From the NCBI RefSeq assembly GCF_004363955.1, contig NZ_SNZR01000013.1:868001-932000 (forward strand): DNA of 64,000 nt, written 5' to 3'. This DNA comes from Enterovirga rhinocerotis. GTDB lineage: Bacteria; Pseudomonadota; Alphaproteobacteria; Rhizobiales; Beijerinckiaceae. The first letter of the stretch is position 1. Every line of letters begins with the position of its first letter. A program made the translations under genes and the position numbers. Below the pieces are notes generated by a model, which did no database searches, had not been told where the DNA came from, and saw only the letters and a list, made by a program, of their open reading frames with translations. Shown in pieces: positions 1 through 7,552 of the stretch.

Positions 1-23
1 GGACGGAGCCAGAAGCTGAGGAG

Positions 24-224
24 ATGCGCGTCCACAAATGCAGGTGGGAAGGCGGCACCGGGATGAAGTGGCGCAAAGACCTTGCCCGGGAGGAGGATCG
101 GATTCGATCGGAGATGGCGTCCCACTTCGATGCAGGCGAGGGCGCGCCATCGTCTCTGTTCGCCAGGCTCCGGCAGACCCTCGCGACCGCCCGCTCCAAA
201 CCGGAGGACCCCAGCCATGGGTGA
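24..224 (+). CDS. Small hypothetical protein of the integrated element
   Basis: A charged 66-residue reading frame with no recognised domain. Its stop overlaps the ATG of the next gene by 8 bases, as in tightly packed phage operons, which is the main reason to accept it. The start is uncertain. The first ATG has a purine run directly against it, whereas the internal ATG at 63 has GGAAGG about ten bases upstream and would give 53 residues. Function unknown. Confidence 0.4.
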   Translation: MRVHKCRWEGGTGMKWRKDLAREEDRIRSEMASHFDAGEGAPSSLFARLRQTLATARSKPEDPSHG

Positions 225-447
225 CGACTGGAGGCCGATCGAGACGGCGCCGAGGGATGGGACTGTCGTCGAGCTGATGCACGAGGACGTGGGCTCCTAC
301 CGGATGCGCTGGAACCCGATCGGCGACAACCCTCTCGTCTCGCTGGAGATCGGCCTGTGGAAAGCGCCGGACGAGTCCTTCACGTGGTGCGAGGATAGCG
401 GTCACGGCCCCTCGCACTGGCGGCCCGCCCCGCCTGAGGACGAGTAG
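217..447 (+). CDS. Small phage-type hypothetical protein (WxPIETAPRDG motif)
   Basis: A 76-residue protein that begins with the motif W-R-P-I-E-T-A-P-R-D-G-T. This opening is typical of a widespread family of small proteins in phages and islands of Alphaproteobacteria, several members of which are annotated only as hypothetical. It is rich in Trp and acidic residues. The start at 217 places the motif at residue 5 and overlaps the preceding frame; the stop is one base from the ATG of the next gene. Function unknown; gene call fairly secure from motif and packing. Confidence 0.6.
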   Translation: MGDDWRPIETAPRDGTVVELMHEDVGSYRMRWNPIGDNPLVSLEIGLWKAPDESFTWCEDSGHGPSHWRPAPPEDE

Positions 448-448
448 C

Positions 449-1000
449 ATGGGGGCGCGGGAACGCATCGGAGCGCGCGAAGTCGCCGAAATCCTGGGCG
501 AAGCGCTGCGGCGCGTGCAGGCTCCAATCGGCCATCGCCCGAACAAGCCATTTCGAGTTGAAAGGATCCGCGACAAGGAGCTTGCTTCGGTCGTCGGTAT
601 CCCGTTGGGCGAACTTCGCCGGCTCAGCGAGAATGGCGACGTGCCAACGGCGGCCAAGCTCTCTGACTGCTACTCGTACAATGTTCTGGCGATCCGCAAG
701 TGGATCAGGAAGGGCGGCCCAGATCGGCACCGGCCAAAGCAGCCTGTGCGCCACGGCAAGGTCTATGTCGTGGCCTCCGGCGAGCATATCAAAATCGGGT
801 TCGCTTCTGATCCAGGGCGGCGCCTCGCATCCCTCCAGACTGCTTCTCCCTTCAAGCTGGTGACGGTGGCCATCTTCGCGGGCAGCACGCTCGACGAGCG
901 TGCGTTGCATCGCCGGTTCGCCGGGCAGCAGGCAGTGGGGGAATGGTTCCGGCGCGAAGGCGAGTTGGCCGCGTGGATCGAGGAGGGTTGCCCGTTATGA
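449..1000 (+). CDS. GIY-YIG-type (T5orf172/Mug113-like) protein with N-terminal DNA-binding-like region
   Basis: 183 residues. The C-terminal half (about 105-180) starts K-V-Y-V-V-A-S-G-E-H-I-K-I-G and continues through D-P-G-R-R-L-A-S-L-Q and a C-terminal hydrophobic/aromatic segment. This is the pattern of the T5orf172/Mug113 branch of GIY-YIG domains common in phage and island proteins. The N-terminal half has a stretch (about 45-90: IPLGELRRLSENGDVP, then VLAIRKWIRKG) that looks like a winged-helix/excisionase DNA-binding region. The canonical G-I-Y is V-Y-V...I-K-I-G here, so nuclease activity is not certain. It overlaps the next gene by ATGA. Confidence 0.72.
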   Translation: MGARERIGAREVAEILGEALRRVQAPIGHRPNKPFRVERIRDKELASVVGIPLGELRRLSENGDVPTAAKLSDCYSYNVLAIRKWIRKGGPDRHRPKQPVRHGKVYVVASGEHIKIGFASDPGRRLASLQTASPFKLVTVAIFAGSTLDERALHRRFAGQQAVGEWFRREGELAAWIEEGCPL

Positions 1001-1365
1001 CGAAGCTCCTCACCCCCCAGGAGGTGGCCGATTCCCTAGGGATCACACCTCGGACGCTGCGCGAGCACGTCCGCGACGGACGTCTCCCCTACATTCCCAC
1101 CGGGCGCGGCTTGCAGCGCGAGCGCCGGATGTTTCACCCTGACGACGTGGCCAACTTCTTGGCTGAGCAGAGGAAGGCCGGATGTCGACCTACCGGAAAA
1201 CTGGACGCCGCTTCTTCCTCTACGACTTCGATATCGGCGGTCATCGATTTTACGGCTCGACGAAGTGCACGTCTAAGCGGGATGCCGACGCCTTCGAGCG
1301 CGCCAGGAAGTCGGAAGCGCGGAAGCAACTTGAAGAGGCTGCCGCTCTCGGGAGGCAGCCCATGA
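997..1365 (+). CDS. Excisionase/MerR-like helix-turn-helix protein
   Basis: About 122 residues. Residues 4-60 read as a helix-turn-helix of the AlpA/excisionase type: L-T-P-Q-E-V-A-D-S-L-G-I-T-P-R-T-L-R-E-H-V-R-D-G with R-R-M-F-H-P-D-D-V at the wing. The start overlaps the preceding stop as ATGA. The frame runs 184 bases into the integrase gene, where its Ser/Thr/Arg-rich translation looks like a by-product of the integrase sequence. The functional part is probably only the first 60 or so residues. In this position it is likely the recombination directionality factor or a regulator of the integrase. Confidence 0.62.
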   Translation: MTKLLTPQEVADSLGITPRTLREHVRDGRLPYIPTGRGLQRERRMFHPDDVANFLAEQRKAGCRPTGKLDAASSSTTSISAVIDFTARRSARLSGMPTPSSAPGSRKRGSNLKRLPLSGGSP

Positions 1366-2315
1366 CGTTCGGGGTCGCCTCGACGCGCTACTGGGAGGAG
1401 GTTGGGCAATTCGCCTCGACATCCGGTGGCATCGAGTGGTCGCTCGCATGGTTGCAGCGCGAGGTAGGGAAAGGGACGCGGCTTCCCGCCATCACGGGAG
1501 CCACGGTCGCCAAGCTCGTCCAGAAGCGGCGTCGTGATGCCGTCCAGCGCGGCGAGATCAGCGTGCCAGTCTCGAACGCGACCGTGAACCGCACCGTGAC
1601 CGAAGTGCTGAGGCGCATCCTGAAACGCGCTGCCGAGGTTTGGCGCGAGCCGGTCGCGCCGATCCGATGGCGAGACCACCTCCTCAAGGAACCCGAGGAG
1701 AGGGTCCGAGAACTGCGCGACGACGAGGAGACGAAGCTCTTCAAGAGCCTGCGGCCGGACTACCACGCGATCGTGCGGTTCGCGCTCCTCTCTGGCTGCC
1801 GGCTGAATGAGTGCGTGAGCCTGCGCTGGCAAGACGTGGACTGGGGCGGCCGTCAGATCTGGATCAAGGGGAAGGGCGACAAGCTGGCCCCGATCCCCAT
1901 GCCCCCGAGCATCCGAGAGTTGCTGTGGCCCCTTCAGGGGCAGCATCCGGAATTCGTGTTCACCTACGTCGCCAAGCGCGCGAGCGAGGTCCGGCGCGTC
2001 GGGGGGCGATATCCGATCACATACGAAGGGCTGAAGACGGCCTTCCGGCGGTTCGCGAAGACCGCCCTTCCCGGTTATCGGTTCCACGACAACCGGCACA
2101 CCGCCGCGACGCGTGTGATGCGCGCCTCGGGTAACATCAAGATCGCCCAGACGCTCCTTCGGCACACCAGCATCACGACCACGACGAAGTACGCGCACGT
2201 CGTCCATGACGAGGTTCTGGATGCGATGGAGCGAGCCGCCAAAACGAGATCGGCGACACAATCTCCCGACATTTCTCCCGACATTGAGGATTCAGACAGG
2301 AAGAAAGCCAAATGA
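1182..2315 (+). CDS. int: Tyrosine recombinase (phage-type integrase)
   Basis: 377 residues. The C-terminal catalytic domain carries the expected set: Arg207 in L-S-G-C-R-L-N-E, a Lys in the G-K-G-D-K hairpin near 231, His302 and Arg305 in F-H-D-N-R-H, His328 in L-L-R-H, and the nucleophile Tyr337 in T-K-Y-A-H-V. The Asn between His and Arg replaces the usual Leu. The N-terminal region (about 60-155) fits the SAM-like core-binding domain, and residues 1-50 an arm-binding region. The C-terminus has a tandem S-P-D-I repeat encoded by a 12-base direct repeat. It ends just before the tRNA-Pro fragment, its presumed attachment site. Confidence 0.96.
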   Translation: MSTYRKTGRRFFLYDFDIGGHRFYGSTKCTSKRDADAFERARKSEARKQLEEAAALGRQPMTFGVASTRYWEEVGQFASTSGGIEWSLAWLQREVGKGTRLPAITGATVAKLVQKRRRDAVQRGEISVPVSNATVNRTVTEVLRRILKRAAEVWREPVAPIRWRDHLLKEPEERVRELRDDEETKLFKSLRPDYHAIVRFALLSGCRLNECVSLRWQDVDWGGRQIWIKGKGDKLAPIPMPPSIRELLWPLQGQHPEFVFTYVAKRASEVRRVGGRYPITYEGLKTAFRRFAKTALPGYRFHDNRHTAATRVMRASGNIKIAQTLLRHTSITTTTKYAHVVHDEVLDAMERAAKTRSATQSPDISPDIEDSDRKKAK

Positions 2316-2337
2316 AATCAGTACGATCCGAAGGTCA

Positions 2338-2352
2338 GGGACATCTTGTCCC
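2338..2352. repeat. 15-bp palindrome at the attachment site (GGGACA-N3-TGTCCC)
   Basis: Perfect 6-bp inverted repeat with a 3-base spacer that overlaps the edge of the tRNA-Pro fragment; the TGTCCC arm enters the anticodon-loop sequence. The position suggests core-type binding sites for the integrase flanking the crossover. This is inference from symmetry and location. Confidence 0.6.
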
Positions 2353-2387
2353 AAAGCAGATGCGCTACCAGACTGCGCTACGCCCCG
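2349..2387 (-). tRNA. 5' half of tRNA-Pro(UGG), broken in the anticodon loop (attachment-site remnant)
   Basis: Read on the minus strand from 2387: acceptor strand CGGGGCG, TA, D-arm GCGC-loop-GCGC, then the anticodon stem TCTGC and loop TTTGGGA with anticodon TGG at 2353-2351. This matches alphaproteobacterial tRNA-Pro(UGG) as far as the end of the anticodon loop. Beyond that the sequence no longer pairs (CAAGA instead of GCAGA) and has no T-arm or CGCCCCG acceptor strand. The gene is therefore split, as expected at a tyrosine-recombinase attachment site with crossover in the anticodon loop. Confidence 0.78.
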
Positions 2388-2432
2388 ACAGATCGAAGGG
2401 CCTTGTAGGGCAATGGCTCCACCGCGGGAAGT

Positions 2433-2456
2433 CCCCGCGTCGCCGAAGACGCGGGG
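2433..2456. repeat. Perfect 9-bp inverted repeat
   Basis: CCCCGCGTC and GACGCGGGG flank the 6-base loop GCCGAA. There is no T-run on either side, so a classical terminator is not supported. It lies upstream of the tRNA-Pro 5' end on the chromosomal side. Confidence 0.55.
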
Positions 2457-2476
2457 AGGAGTCAATGTGGTTCCTG

Positions 2477-2601
2477 GTCATTCCCGGCCGCGCTCATATC
2501 GGGTTAACGGAGGTGGCTTGCGCGCGCCGCGATTCGCGAGGGACCCGGCCTGCCGGCGGACCCGTCCGCATCGCGAAGCGGAGCGCCTTGCGGAGAATGA
2601 C
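2477..2601. repeat. Dispersed intergenic repeat with inverted ends GTCATTC/GAATGAC
   Basis: The stretch starts GTCATTCCCGG and ends CGGAGAATGAC, so its ends are a perfect 7-bp inverted repeat, with internal GC-rich palindromic blocks. It resembles the many extragenic GTCATTCC-type elements found in Rhizobiales genomes. No second full copy is seen here, so assignment rests on resemblance. Confidence 0.45.
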
Positions 2602-2603
2602 GG

Positions 2604-2681
2604 ATGAGCCTCTGGGACTGGTTCGCGATCGCCTTTTGCGGAGCCACCATCCTCAGCGTCGCCTGGATGGCGATCCGGTGA
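2604..2681 (+). CDS. Possible 25-residue membrane peptide
   Basis: A short frame opening M-S-L-W-D-W-F-A-I-A-F, hydrophobic throughout and ending A-I-R. GGAG lies about eight bases before the ATG. The composition is that of a single membrane-spanning peptide. The frame is short and its start touches the preceding repeat, so this could be chance. No function can be assigned. Confidence 0.3.
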   Translation: MSLWDWFAIAFCGATILSVAWMAIR

Positions 2682-2690
2682 CGGCTCGCC

Positions 2691-3140
2691 TCAGGCCGCC
2701 TCGCCGGCGGGCGGCGTCGCCGGCCTGATCGCTCCGGGCTCGGCCGGTGCCTGCACGTCCAGGACCTCGAGCACGTGCGCGCCGCCGGTGCGGTCCCGCC
2801 AATCGATCGATTGCCCCTCGGACAGGCCGATCAGCGCCGCCCCGATGGGGGTCATGACCGAGATGCGCGAGCGCTCGATATCGGCATCGGGCGGATAGAC
2901 CAGCGTGACGGTGCGGGCCGGTCCGTTGTCGGGCCTGAACGACAGGGTCGAGCCGACGCGGACGATCTTCGGGCCGAGGGAGCCGTCCTTGACGATCCGG
3001 GCGCGCTCGAGCTCGAACAGGAGTTCGTCCGCGAGCGCGGAGCTCTGATCCGGCAGGCCGTTGGCCAGCGCCGTCAGGCGGGCGTGATCCGATCGCGTCA
3101 AGGTGATCTTGGGGCGGCGGGGACGGGTGGGCGACGTCAT
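2691..3140 (-). CDS. rnk: GreA/GreB-fold regulator of nucleoside diphosphate kinase (Rnk-like)
   Basis: 149 residues from the ATG at 3140. An upstream in-frame extension has unlikely composition and is left out. The N-terminal part (K-I-T-L-T-R-S-D-H-A-R-L, then E-L-L-F-E-L-E-R-A) matches the short helical region of Rnk-type proteins, which lack the full GreA coiled coil. The C-terminal part ends in the GreA-family signature around T-P-I-G-A-A-L-I-G-L-S-E-G-Q-S-I-D-W. Family members bind RNA polymerase near the secondary channel; the kinase effect is known from other bacteria. It stands alone, convergent with the small frame before it. Confidence 0.9.
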   Translation of the reverse strand: MTSPTRPRRPKITLTRSDHARLTALANGLPDQSSALADELLFELERARIVKDGSLGPKIVRVGSTLSFRPDNGPARTVTLVYPPDADIERSRISVMTPIGAALIGLSEGQSIDWRDRTGGAHVLEVLDVQAPAEPGAIRPATPPAGEAA

Positions 3141-3527
3141 GGGTGGGATCTCGATATCCGAGCGCCGCCAAGCGACGACGCTCGGCGGCAGAAGATGGAC
3201 AGGGAATGAGCGAGGGGGCCGGCTCACGCCGGTGCGGCCGCCATAGGCGGCCCGCCCGACGTTCGGCGCCGGGGGCCGATCGTCGGGCTCAGCGTCCCGC
3301 GATGGGACAGACCCGGAAATGTCCGCGATGCGTCGACATGATGCTCTGTTTGTGGTGGTGGCCGCCCTGCAAGTCAATGATCCGGACCGGGAGCACCGGC
3401 TGCGGATCCCGGCTCGGCCACGTCGGCCGCACGGCCCCGCCCTGTCTCAATCTCCTCGGACATCCGGGGCGTCGGCCTCGCCCGGAGCGGCTTTTGCGCG
3501 GCCGCAGAACCGTCGTAGGGTAGCGGG
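3141..3527. other. Gene-free stretch of 387 bases
   Basis: It lies between the divergent rnk and macrodomain genes and must carry both promoters. Several open frames cross it, but none has a plausible composition or ribosome-binding site. No convincing palindrome, terminator or RNA structure was seen. Confidence 0.5.
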
Positions 3528-4079
3528 ATGCACGACATCCTGATGACGCGGAGGCATGGGAGCGCGGCGCTCTCGGTCGAGATTGCCGACATCACGACGC
3601 TGGCGCTCGACGCCATCGTCAACGCGGCAAATTCGAGCCTTCTCGGCGGCGGCGGCGTCGATGGCGCCATCCATCGCGCGGCCGGGCCGGAACTCCTCGA
3701 GGCGTGCCGATCCCTCGGCGGGTGCGAGACGGGCGATGCCAAGCCGACGCCCGGTTTCCGTCTCCCGTCCGCCTGGGTCGTCCACACGGTGGGGCCGGTC
3801 TGGCAGGGCGGGACGGCCGGCGAGGCGGAGCTTCTCGCCTCGTGCTACCGTCGCTCCCTCCTCGTCGCGGCCGGTCTCGGAGCCCGATCCGTCGCTTTTC
3901 CCGCCATCTCGACGGGTGTCTACGGCTTTCCTCCCGAACGTGCGGCGCCCATCGCGATCCGCACCGTCCTCGAGACCCTGCCGGAGGCCGGGATGGAGCG
4001 CGTCGTCTTCTGCTGTTTCTCGAAGGACAGCGCCGGGCACCTCGTCTGGGCCCTCGAAGAACGATCGGGAATGATCTGA
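3528..4079 (+). CDS. Macrodomain protein, probable O-acetyl-ADP-ribose deacetylase (YmdB type)
   Basis: 183 residues covering a single macrodomain. The ADP-ribose-binding signatures are clear: [22 protein letters not shown] (with the catalytic Asn and Asp of MacroD/YmdB enzymes) and [10 protein letters not shown] near residue 125. Such enzymes remove the acetyl group from O-acetyl-ADP-ribose or ADP-ribose from proteins and nucleic acids in the cytosol. It precedes rph by 77 bases on the same strand, which may mean co-transcription. Substrate cannot be decided from sequence. Confidence 0.92.
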   Translation: MHDILMTRRHGSAALSVEIADITTLALDAIVNAANSSLLGGGGVDGAIHRAAGPELLEACRSLGGCETGDAKPTPGFRLPSAWVVHTVGPVWQGGTAGEAELLASCYRRSLLVAAGLGARSVAFPAISTGVYGFPPERAAPIAIRTVLETLPEAGMERVVFCCFSKDSAGHLVWALEERSGMI

Positions 4080-4156
4080 CCGGCTCCGTCGCTTGCGGCA
4101 CGCCTTCGCCCTCCTTACAGAGCCGGTCGACCTCTTACGAACGCCCAAGGGACATC

Positions 4157-4876
4157 ATGACACGGCCCTCCAAGCGCCGACCGGACGAGCTGCGCCCGGT
4201 CACGCTCGAACGCAACGTCGCTCGCTATGCCGAGGGGTCGTGCCTCGTCTCCTTCGGCAACACGAAGGTGCTGTGCACGGCGTCGCTGGAAGAGCGGGGG
4301 CCGCCCTGGCTGCGCGGCTCCGGACGGGGCTGGGTCACGGCGGAATACTCCATGCTGCCGCGTGCGACCCATGAACGGACGCGCCGCGAAGTGACCTCGG
4401 GCAAGCCGTCCGGCCGCACCCAGGAGATCCAGCGTCTCATCGGCCGCTCGCTCCGCGCCGTCACCAACCTGCCGGCTCTCGGCGAGCGCCAGGTCACGAT
4501 CGATTGCGATGTGATCCAGGCCGATGGCGGCACCCGCACCGCCTCGATCACCGGCGCCTGGATCGCGCTGCGCGATTGTTTCGCCTGGATGCAGGCGCGT
4601 TCGATCATCTCCGTCGATCCGCTGCGCGACCACGTCGCGGCGGTCTCCTGCGGCATCCACCAGGGCTCGCCCGTGCTCGATCTCGATTATGCCGAGGATT
4701 CGGCGGCCGAGACCGACGCCAATTTCGTGATGACCGGATCGGGCGGGATCGTCGAGGTGCAGGGAACGGCCGAGGGCAAGCCCTTCTCGCAGGAGGAACT
4801 GCTGGCCATGCTGGCCCTCGCCAAGGGCGGCATCGCCGATCTCGTCGCGCTGCAGAAGGCGGCGATCGCGCCGTGA
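4157..4876 (+). CDS. rph: Ribonuclease PH
   Basis: 239 residues, the normal length. It carries the RNase PH phosphate-binding and active-site segments: [44 protein letters not shown] and the C-terminal G-T-A-E-G-K-P-F. The enzyme trims tRNA 3' ends by phosphorolysis and works as a hexamer. The ATG at 4157 gives the usual N-terminus. Its stop overlaps the GTG of rdgB (GTGA), a conserved pairing in Rhizobiales that implies translational coupling. Confidence 0.98.
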   Translation: MTRPSKRRPDELRPVTLERNVARYAEGSCLVSFGNTKVLCTASLEERGPPWLRGSGRGWVTAEYSMLPRATHERTRREVTSGKPSGRTQEIQRLIGRSLRAVTNLPALGERQVTIDCDVIQADGGTRTASITGAWIALRDCFAWMQARSIISVDPLRDHVAAVSCGIHQGSPVLDLDYAEDSAAETDANFVMTGSGGIVEVQGTAEGKPFSQEELLAMLALAKGGIADLVALQKAAIAP

Positions 4877-5523
4877 GCGGGCATCGCCGCCTCTCGGGCC
4901 GCATCGTCGTCGCGACCCATAATCCGGGCAAGCTCGTCGAGATGCGCGAGCTTCTCGCGCCGTTCGGGATCGAGGCCGTCTCGGCCGGCGAACTCGGTCT
5001 CGCCGAGCCCGACGAGACCGGCACGACCTATGCCGAGAACGCCGCGATCAAGGCGCATGCGGCGGCCCGCGCCTCGGGCCTGCCCGCGCTCGCCGACGAT
5101 TCCGGCATCGCGGTCGAGGCGCTCGACGGCGCGCCGGGCCTGTTCTCCGCCCGCTGGGCCGGCAAGCCGGCGGATTTTGCCGCCGCCATGGCCCGCATCG
5201 ACCGGGAACTCGCGCGGCGCGGAGTTACCGAGCCGGAGCGGCGGCGCGCGCATTTCGTGTCGGCGCTCGTCCTCGCCTGGCCCGACGGTCACGAGGAGTT
5301 GTTCGAGGGGCGGGTCCATGGGCGGCTCGTCGCCCCGCGCGGAGAACGCGGCTTCGGCTACGATCCGATGTTCCAGCCCGATGGATATGCGCTCACCTTC
5401 GGGGAGATGTCCTCCGAGGAGAAGCACGGGATCGACTGGTCGGCCGCACTCCCGGCGCCGCTCTCGCACCGGGCCCGAGCCTTCCTCGACCTCGCACGCA
5501 GCTGCCTGCCCGAGCGACGTTAA
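4873..5523 (+). CDS. rdgB: XTP/dITP diphosphatase (RdgB/HAM1)
   Basis: 216 residues from a GTG that overlaps the rph stop. The family motif A-T-H-N-P-G-K is at residue 13, followed by [22 protein letters not shown] and the C-terminal G-F-G-Y-D-P-M-F and S-S-E-E-K. The enzyme hydrolyses ITP, dITP and XTP so that deaminated purines are not incorporated into nucleic acids. In many Rhizobiales hemW follows directly. Here a hairpin repeat and a convergent diguanylate cyclase gene come next. Confidence 0.97.
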   Translation: MSGHRRLSGRIVVATHNPGKLVEMRELLAPFGIEAVSAGELGLAEPDETGTTYAENAAIKAHAAARASGLPALADDSGIAVEALDGAPGLFSARWAGKPADFAAAMARIDRELARRGVTEPERRRAHFVSALVLAWPDGHEELFEGRVHGRLVAPRGERGFGYDPMFQPDGYALTFGEMSSEEKHGIDWSAALPAPLSHRARAFLDLARSCLPERR

Positions 5524-5525
5524 AG

Positions 5526-5562
5526 CATGCTGCGGGACCGGTTTTCCGGTCACAGCATGTTT
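5526..5562. terminator. Palindromic repeat forming a strong hairpin between convergent genes (copy 1)
   Basis: CATGCTG (5526-5532) pairs with CAGCATG (5553-5559); inside, GACCGG and CCGGTC close a TTTT loop. A short T-run follows. It sits between the convergent rdgB and diguanylate cyclase genes and could terminate both. A related copy at 41473-41521 shows that it is a dispersed repeat. Confidence 0.65.
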
Positions 5563-5620
5563 CCACGATAACTCGGAAGGGCGGATCGCGCGGGCCGAGG
5601 GGAGGGCGACGCGTCGCCCG

Positions 5621-7426
5621 TCAGGCGGCGACCCAGCGCCAGTCGGGCATCTGGTCGTCGCCGCAGACCCGGTTCCGACCTGCGCGCTTGGCGGCATAGA
5701 GGCGGCGATCCGCCGTGGCGACCAGCGACTCCCACGCCGCGGCCGAGCCCGGTGCCAGCGTGGCGACGCCGAAGCTGGCGGTGACGGCGAGCGTCGGCGC
5801 CTCGTCGAGCTGCATCTCCGCGATGCGCTCTCTGAAATGCTCCGCGACGGCCGCCGCCTCGGCTGCCGTGGTGTTCGGAAGCAGAAGGGCGAATTCCTCT
5901 CCGCCGTAGCGGCCCAGAGCCATCCCGGGGCCTATCAGCTGGACGAGTTCCCTTGCGATCCGCCTCAGAACGATGTCGCCCGTGCCGTGGCCGTGGGTGT
6001 GGTTGATCCGCTTGAAATGGTCGATGTCGAAGAGGACGAGTCCGAAGGACTCGCCGGCATCCTCGGCCAGCTTCGTCATGCGCTCGGCCTCGGCCTCGAT
6101 CGCTCGACGATTGAGGATCCCCGTCAGCGCGTCGGTCTGGGCAAGCTCCCGGAGCTCATCGGCCATCGCTCGCTGCGCGTCGTCGAGCTCCCTGCGGAGA
6201 CGCTGGTCGCCGCGCAGCGTGTTCAGCTCGGCCAGCATCTCGCCGACCTCCTTCCCGACCCGACCCTCGAGTTTCGGCTCGGACAGATCGCCGCTCGCCA
6301 GCGCGATGACCTGCCGCCTCACCGTCGTGAGCGGATAAAAGAGCGCGTGGCGGAGGATGAAGGTGATCCCGAGCACGATCAGGCAGACAAGCGCCGTCAG
6401 GACGCCGGACGCAACGAGCTTCGTCAGCGCGCGGCTGTGGATCTGTTCCAGCTTCCAGCGCGAGGCGGCCGCGACCTCCTCGCGCAGATCGTCGGCCAGG
6501 CGCAGGTTCGGGACGTAGAGTCCCGTGAACGTCTTGACGCTCATGCGTTCGTCGGCCCGGGCGCCTCTCGCCGCGGCGGCGGCCAGCGGCATCGATTCCT
6601 GGAAGAAGCGCGCATCGAGGGCTGCCATCGCCCGCACGACGCCCGAGTGCTCGGCTCGCATGGGCAGCGTCAACGTCTCCACGGCCCGGCGCAACGTCAG
6701 CAGCCGCCCGGCCGTCTCGAACATCCGTTCGAACGCGACGTCGATATCGGTCGAGTTCGGCACGAGTTGCATGACGACGTAGGAACCGTAGCGGCCGGCA
6801 TGTTCGCGCAGGCTGCTCGCGGCGATCCCGAGGAAGACCTCCGTGCCGATCTCGGGCGTCGCCTGCACCGGGAGCAGGCCGGCATGCATGCGGGCCTGCT
6901 CGGCGATATCCGCCGCGACGAACATCGCGAGGATCGCGCGTGTCAGCGCGCCTGGCGAGCGGAGGTCGGGACGGGTCGCCGCCACCTTGTCGACCGCCGC
7001 GCGGCCCTCGGCGAGGCGCGCGCGGAGCTCCTTCAACTCCTTCGTGACGCCTTGCAGGCCCGGCAGGTCTCCCTGCAAGGCGTCGGCGGCGGCATCGATC
7101 GCCGAATCCGTCGTCGCTCGCGCCTTGCGGAGCCAGTCCTGCGCGGCGGGATCGTCCGGCGCGACCGTCATGGCGAGATTGGCGGGACCGCGTTCGGCCG
7201 ATACCGCCGAGACCGCGACCAGAACCTTCCGGAAGCGATCGAAATTCGCGATGCCGGCCTTCACGCGCCGATCATCGTTCCAGGCGTCGAGGAACGACAT
7301 GCCGCCGAGAACGATGCAGCATAGGGCGATCGTGAGGCCGCCAAGCGACTGAAGCTGCTGCAACCGAAGCTGGAACACCGGTGCTCCAAAAGGCGAGTCC
7401 GACTGCATGTCATCGCGCAGGAACAT
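5621..7426 (-). CDS. Membrane-bound diguanylate cyclase with large periplasmic sensor domain
   Basis: 601 residues. A first membrane helix (about 29-48) and a second (about 345-366) enclose a mostly helical periplasmic region of unknown fold. A HAMP-like linker (F-Y-P-L-T-T-V-R-R-Q-V) and a GGDEF domain follow, with active site R-Y-G-G-E-E-F. It should make c-di-GMP at the inner membrane in response to a periplasmic signal. The position five residues before GGEEF reads G-P-G-M, so the RxxD inhibitory site is missing and product inhibition by that route is not expected. The start is the first ATG; a second, six codons in, is possible. Confidence 0.93.
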   Translation of the reverse strand: MFLRDDMQSDSPFGAPVFQLRLQQLQSLGGLTIALCCIVLGGMSFLDAWNDDRRVKAGIANFDRFRKVLVAVSAVSAERGPANLAMTVAPDDPAAQDWLRKARATTDSAIDAAADALQGDLPGLQGVTKELKELRARLAEGRAAVDKVAATRPDLRSPGALTRAILAMFVAADIAEQARMHAGLLPVQATPEIGTEVFLGIAASSLREHAGRYGSYVVMQLVPNSTDIDVAFERMFETAGRLLTLRRAVETLTLPMRAEHSGVVRAMAALDARFFQESMPLAAAAARGARADERMSVKTFTGLYVPNLRLADDLREEVAAASRWKLEQIHSRALTKLVASGVLTALVCLIVLGITFILRHALFYPLTTVRRQVIALASGDLSEPKLEGRVGKEVGEMLAELNTLRGDQRLRRELDDAQRAMADELRELAQTDALTGILNRRAIEAEAERMTKLAEDAGESFGLVLFDIDHFKRINHTHGHGTGDIVLRRIARELVQLIGPGMALGRYGGEEFALLLPNTTAAEAAAVAEHFRERIAEMQLDEAPTLAVTASFGVATLAPGSAAAWESLVATADRRLYAAKRAGRNRVCGDDQMPDWRWVAA

Positions 7427-7552
7427 CTACAGCCGATGAATCGAAAGAGGCGGGATCGCTCGATTCCTCCCGCCCACGGGGCACGGACCCGCGCCGAGAC
7501 CGTATCCGGCTGCAGCTTGACAGTGCCGGTGTCGGGAGGCTGAAGGGCCGGA

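Larger units (their letters stand above)
1..2352. mobile_element. Right end of an integrated element (prophage or genomic island) inserted in tRNA-Pro
   Basis: A run of short overlapping phage-type genes ends with a tyrosine integrase whose stop lies about 35 bases from a tRNA-Pro gene broken in its anticodon loop. Integrase next to a tRNA fragment is the classic layout of an integrated element. Everything to the right (rnk, rph, rdgB) looks like core chromosome, so the element extends left beyond the window. Its other end, size and cargo cannot be seen. No structural phage gene is present in the visible part, so prophage and island cannot be told apart. Confidence 0.75.

Noticed and set aside
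2433-2456. The 9-bp hairpin as a Rho-independent terminator
   Set aside because: No T-run follows on either strand and no gene end lies near it on the right side.
2312-2728. A plus-strand open frame running from the integrase end across the tRNA fragment and repeats
   Set aside because: It crosses the tRNA remnant, two repeats and the small frame at 2604, and its translation is Arg/Pro-rich without any pattern.
5030-7324. A 764-codon open frame on the plus strand across rdgB and the diguanylate cyclase gene
   Set aside because: Translation has no recognisable domain and is the shadow of two genes with clear catalytic motifs.
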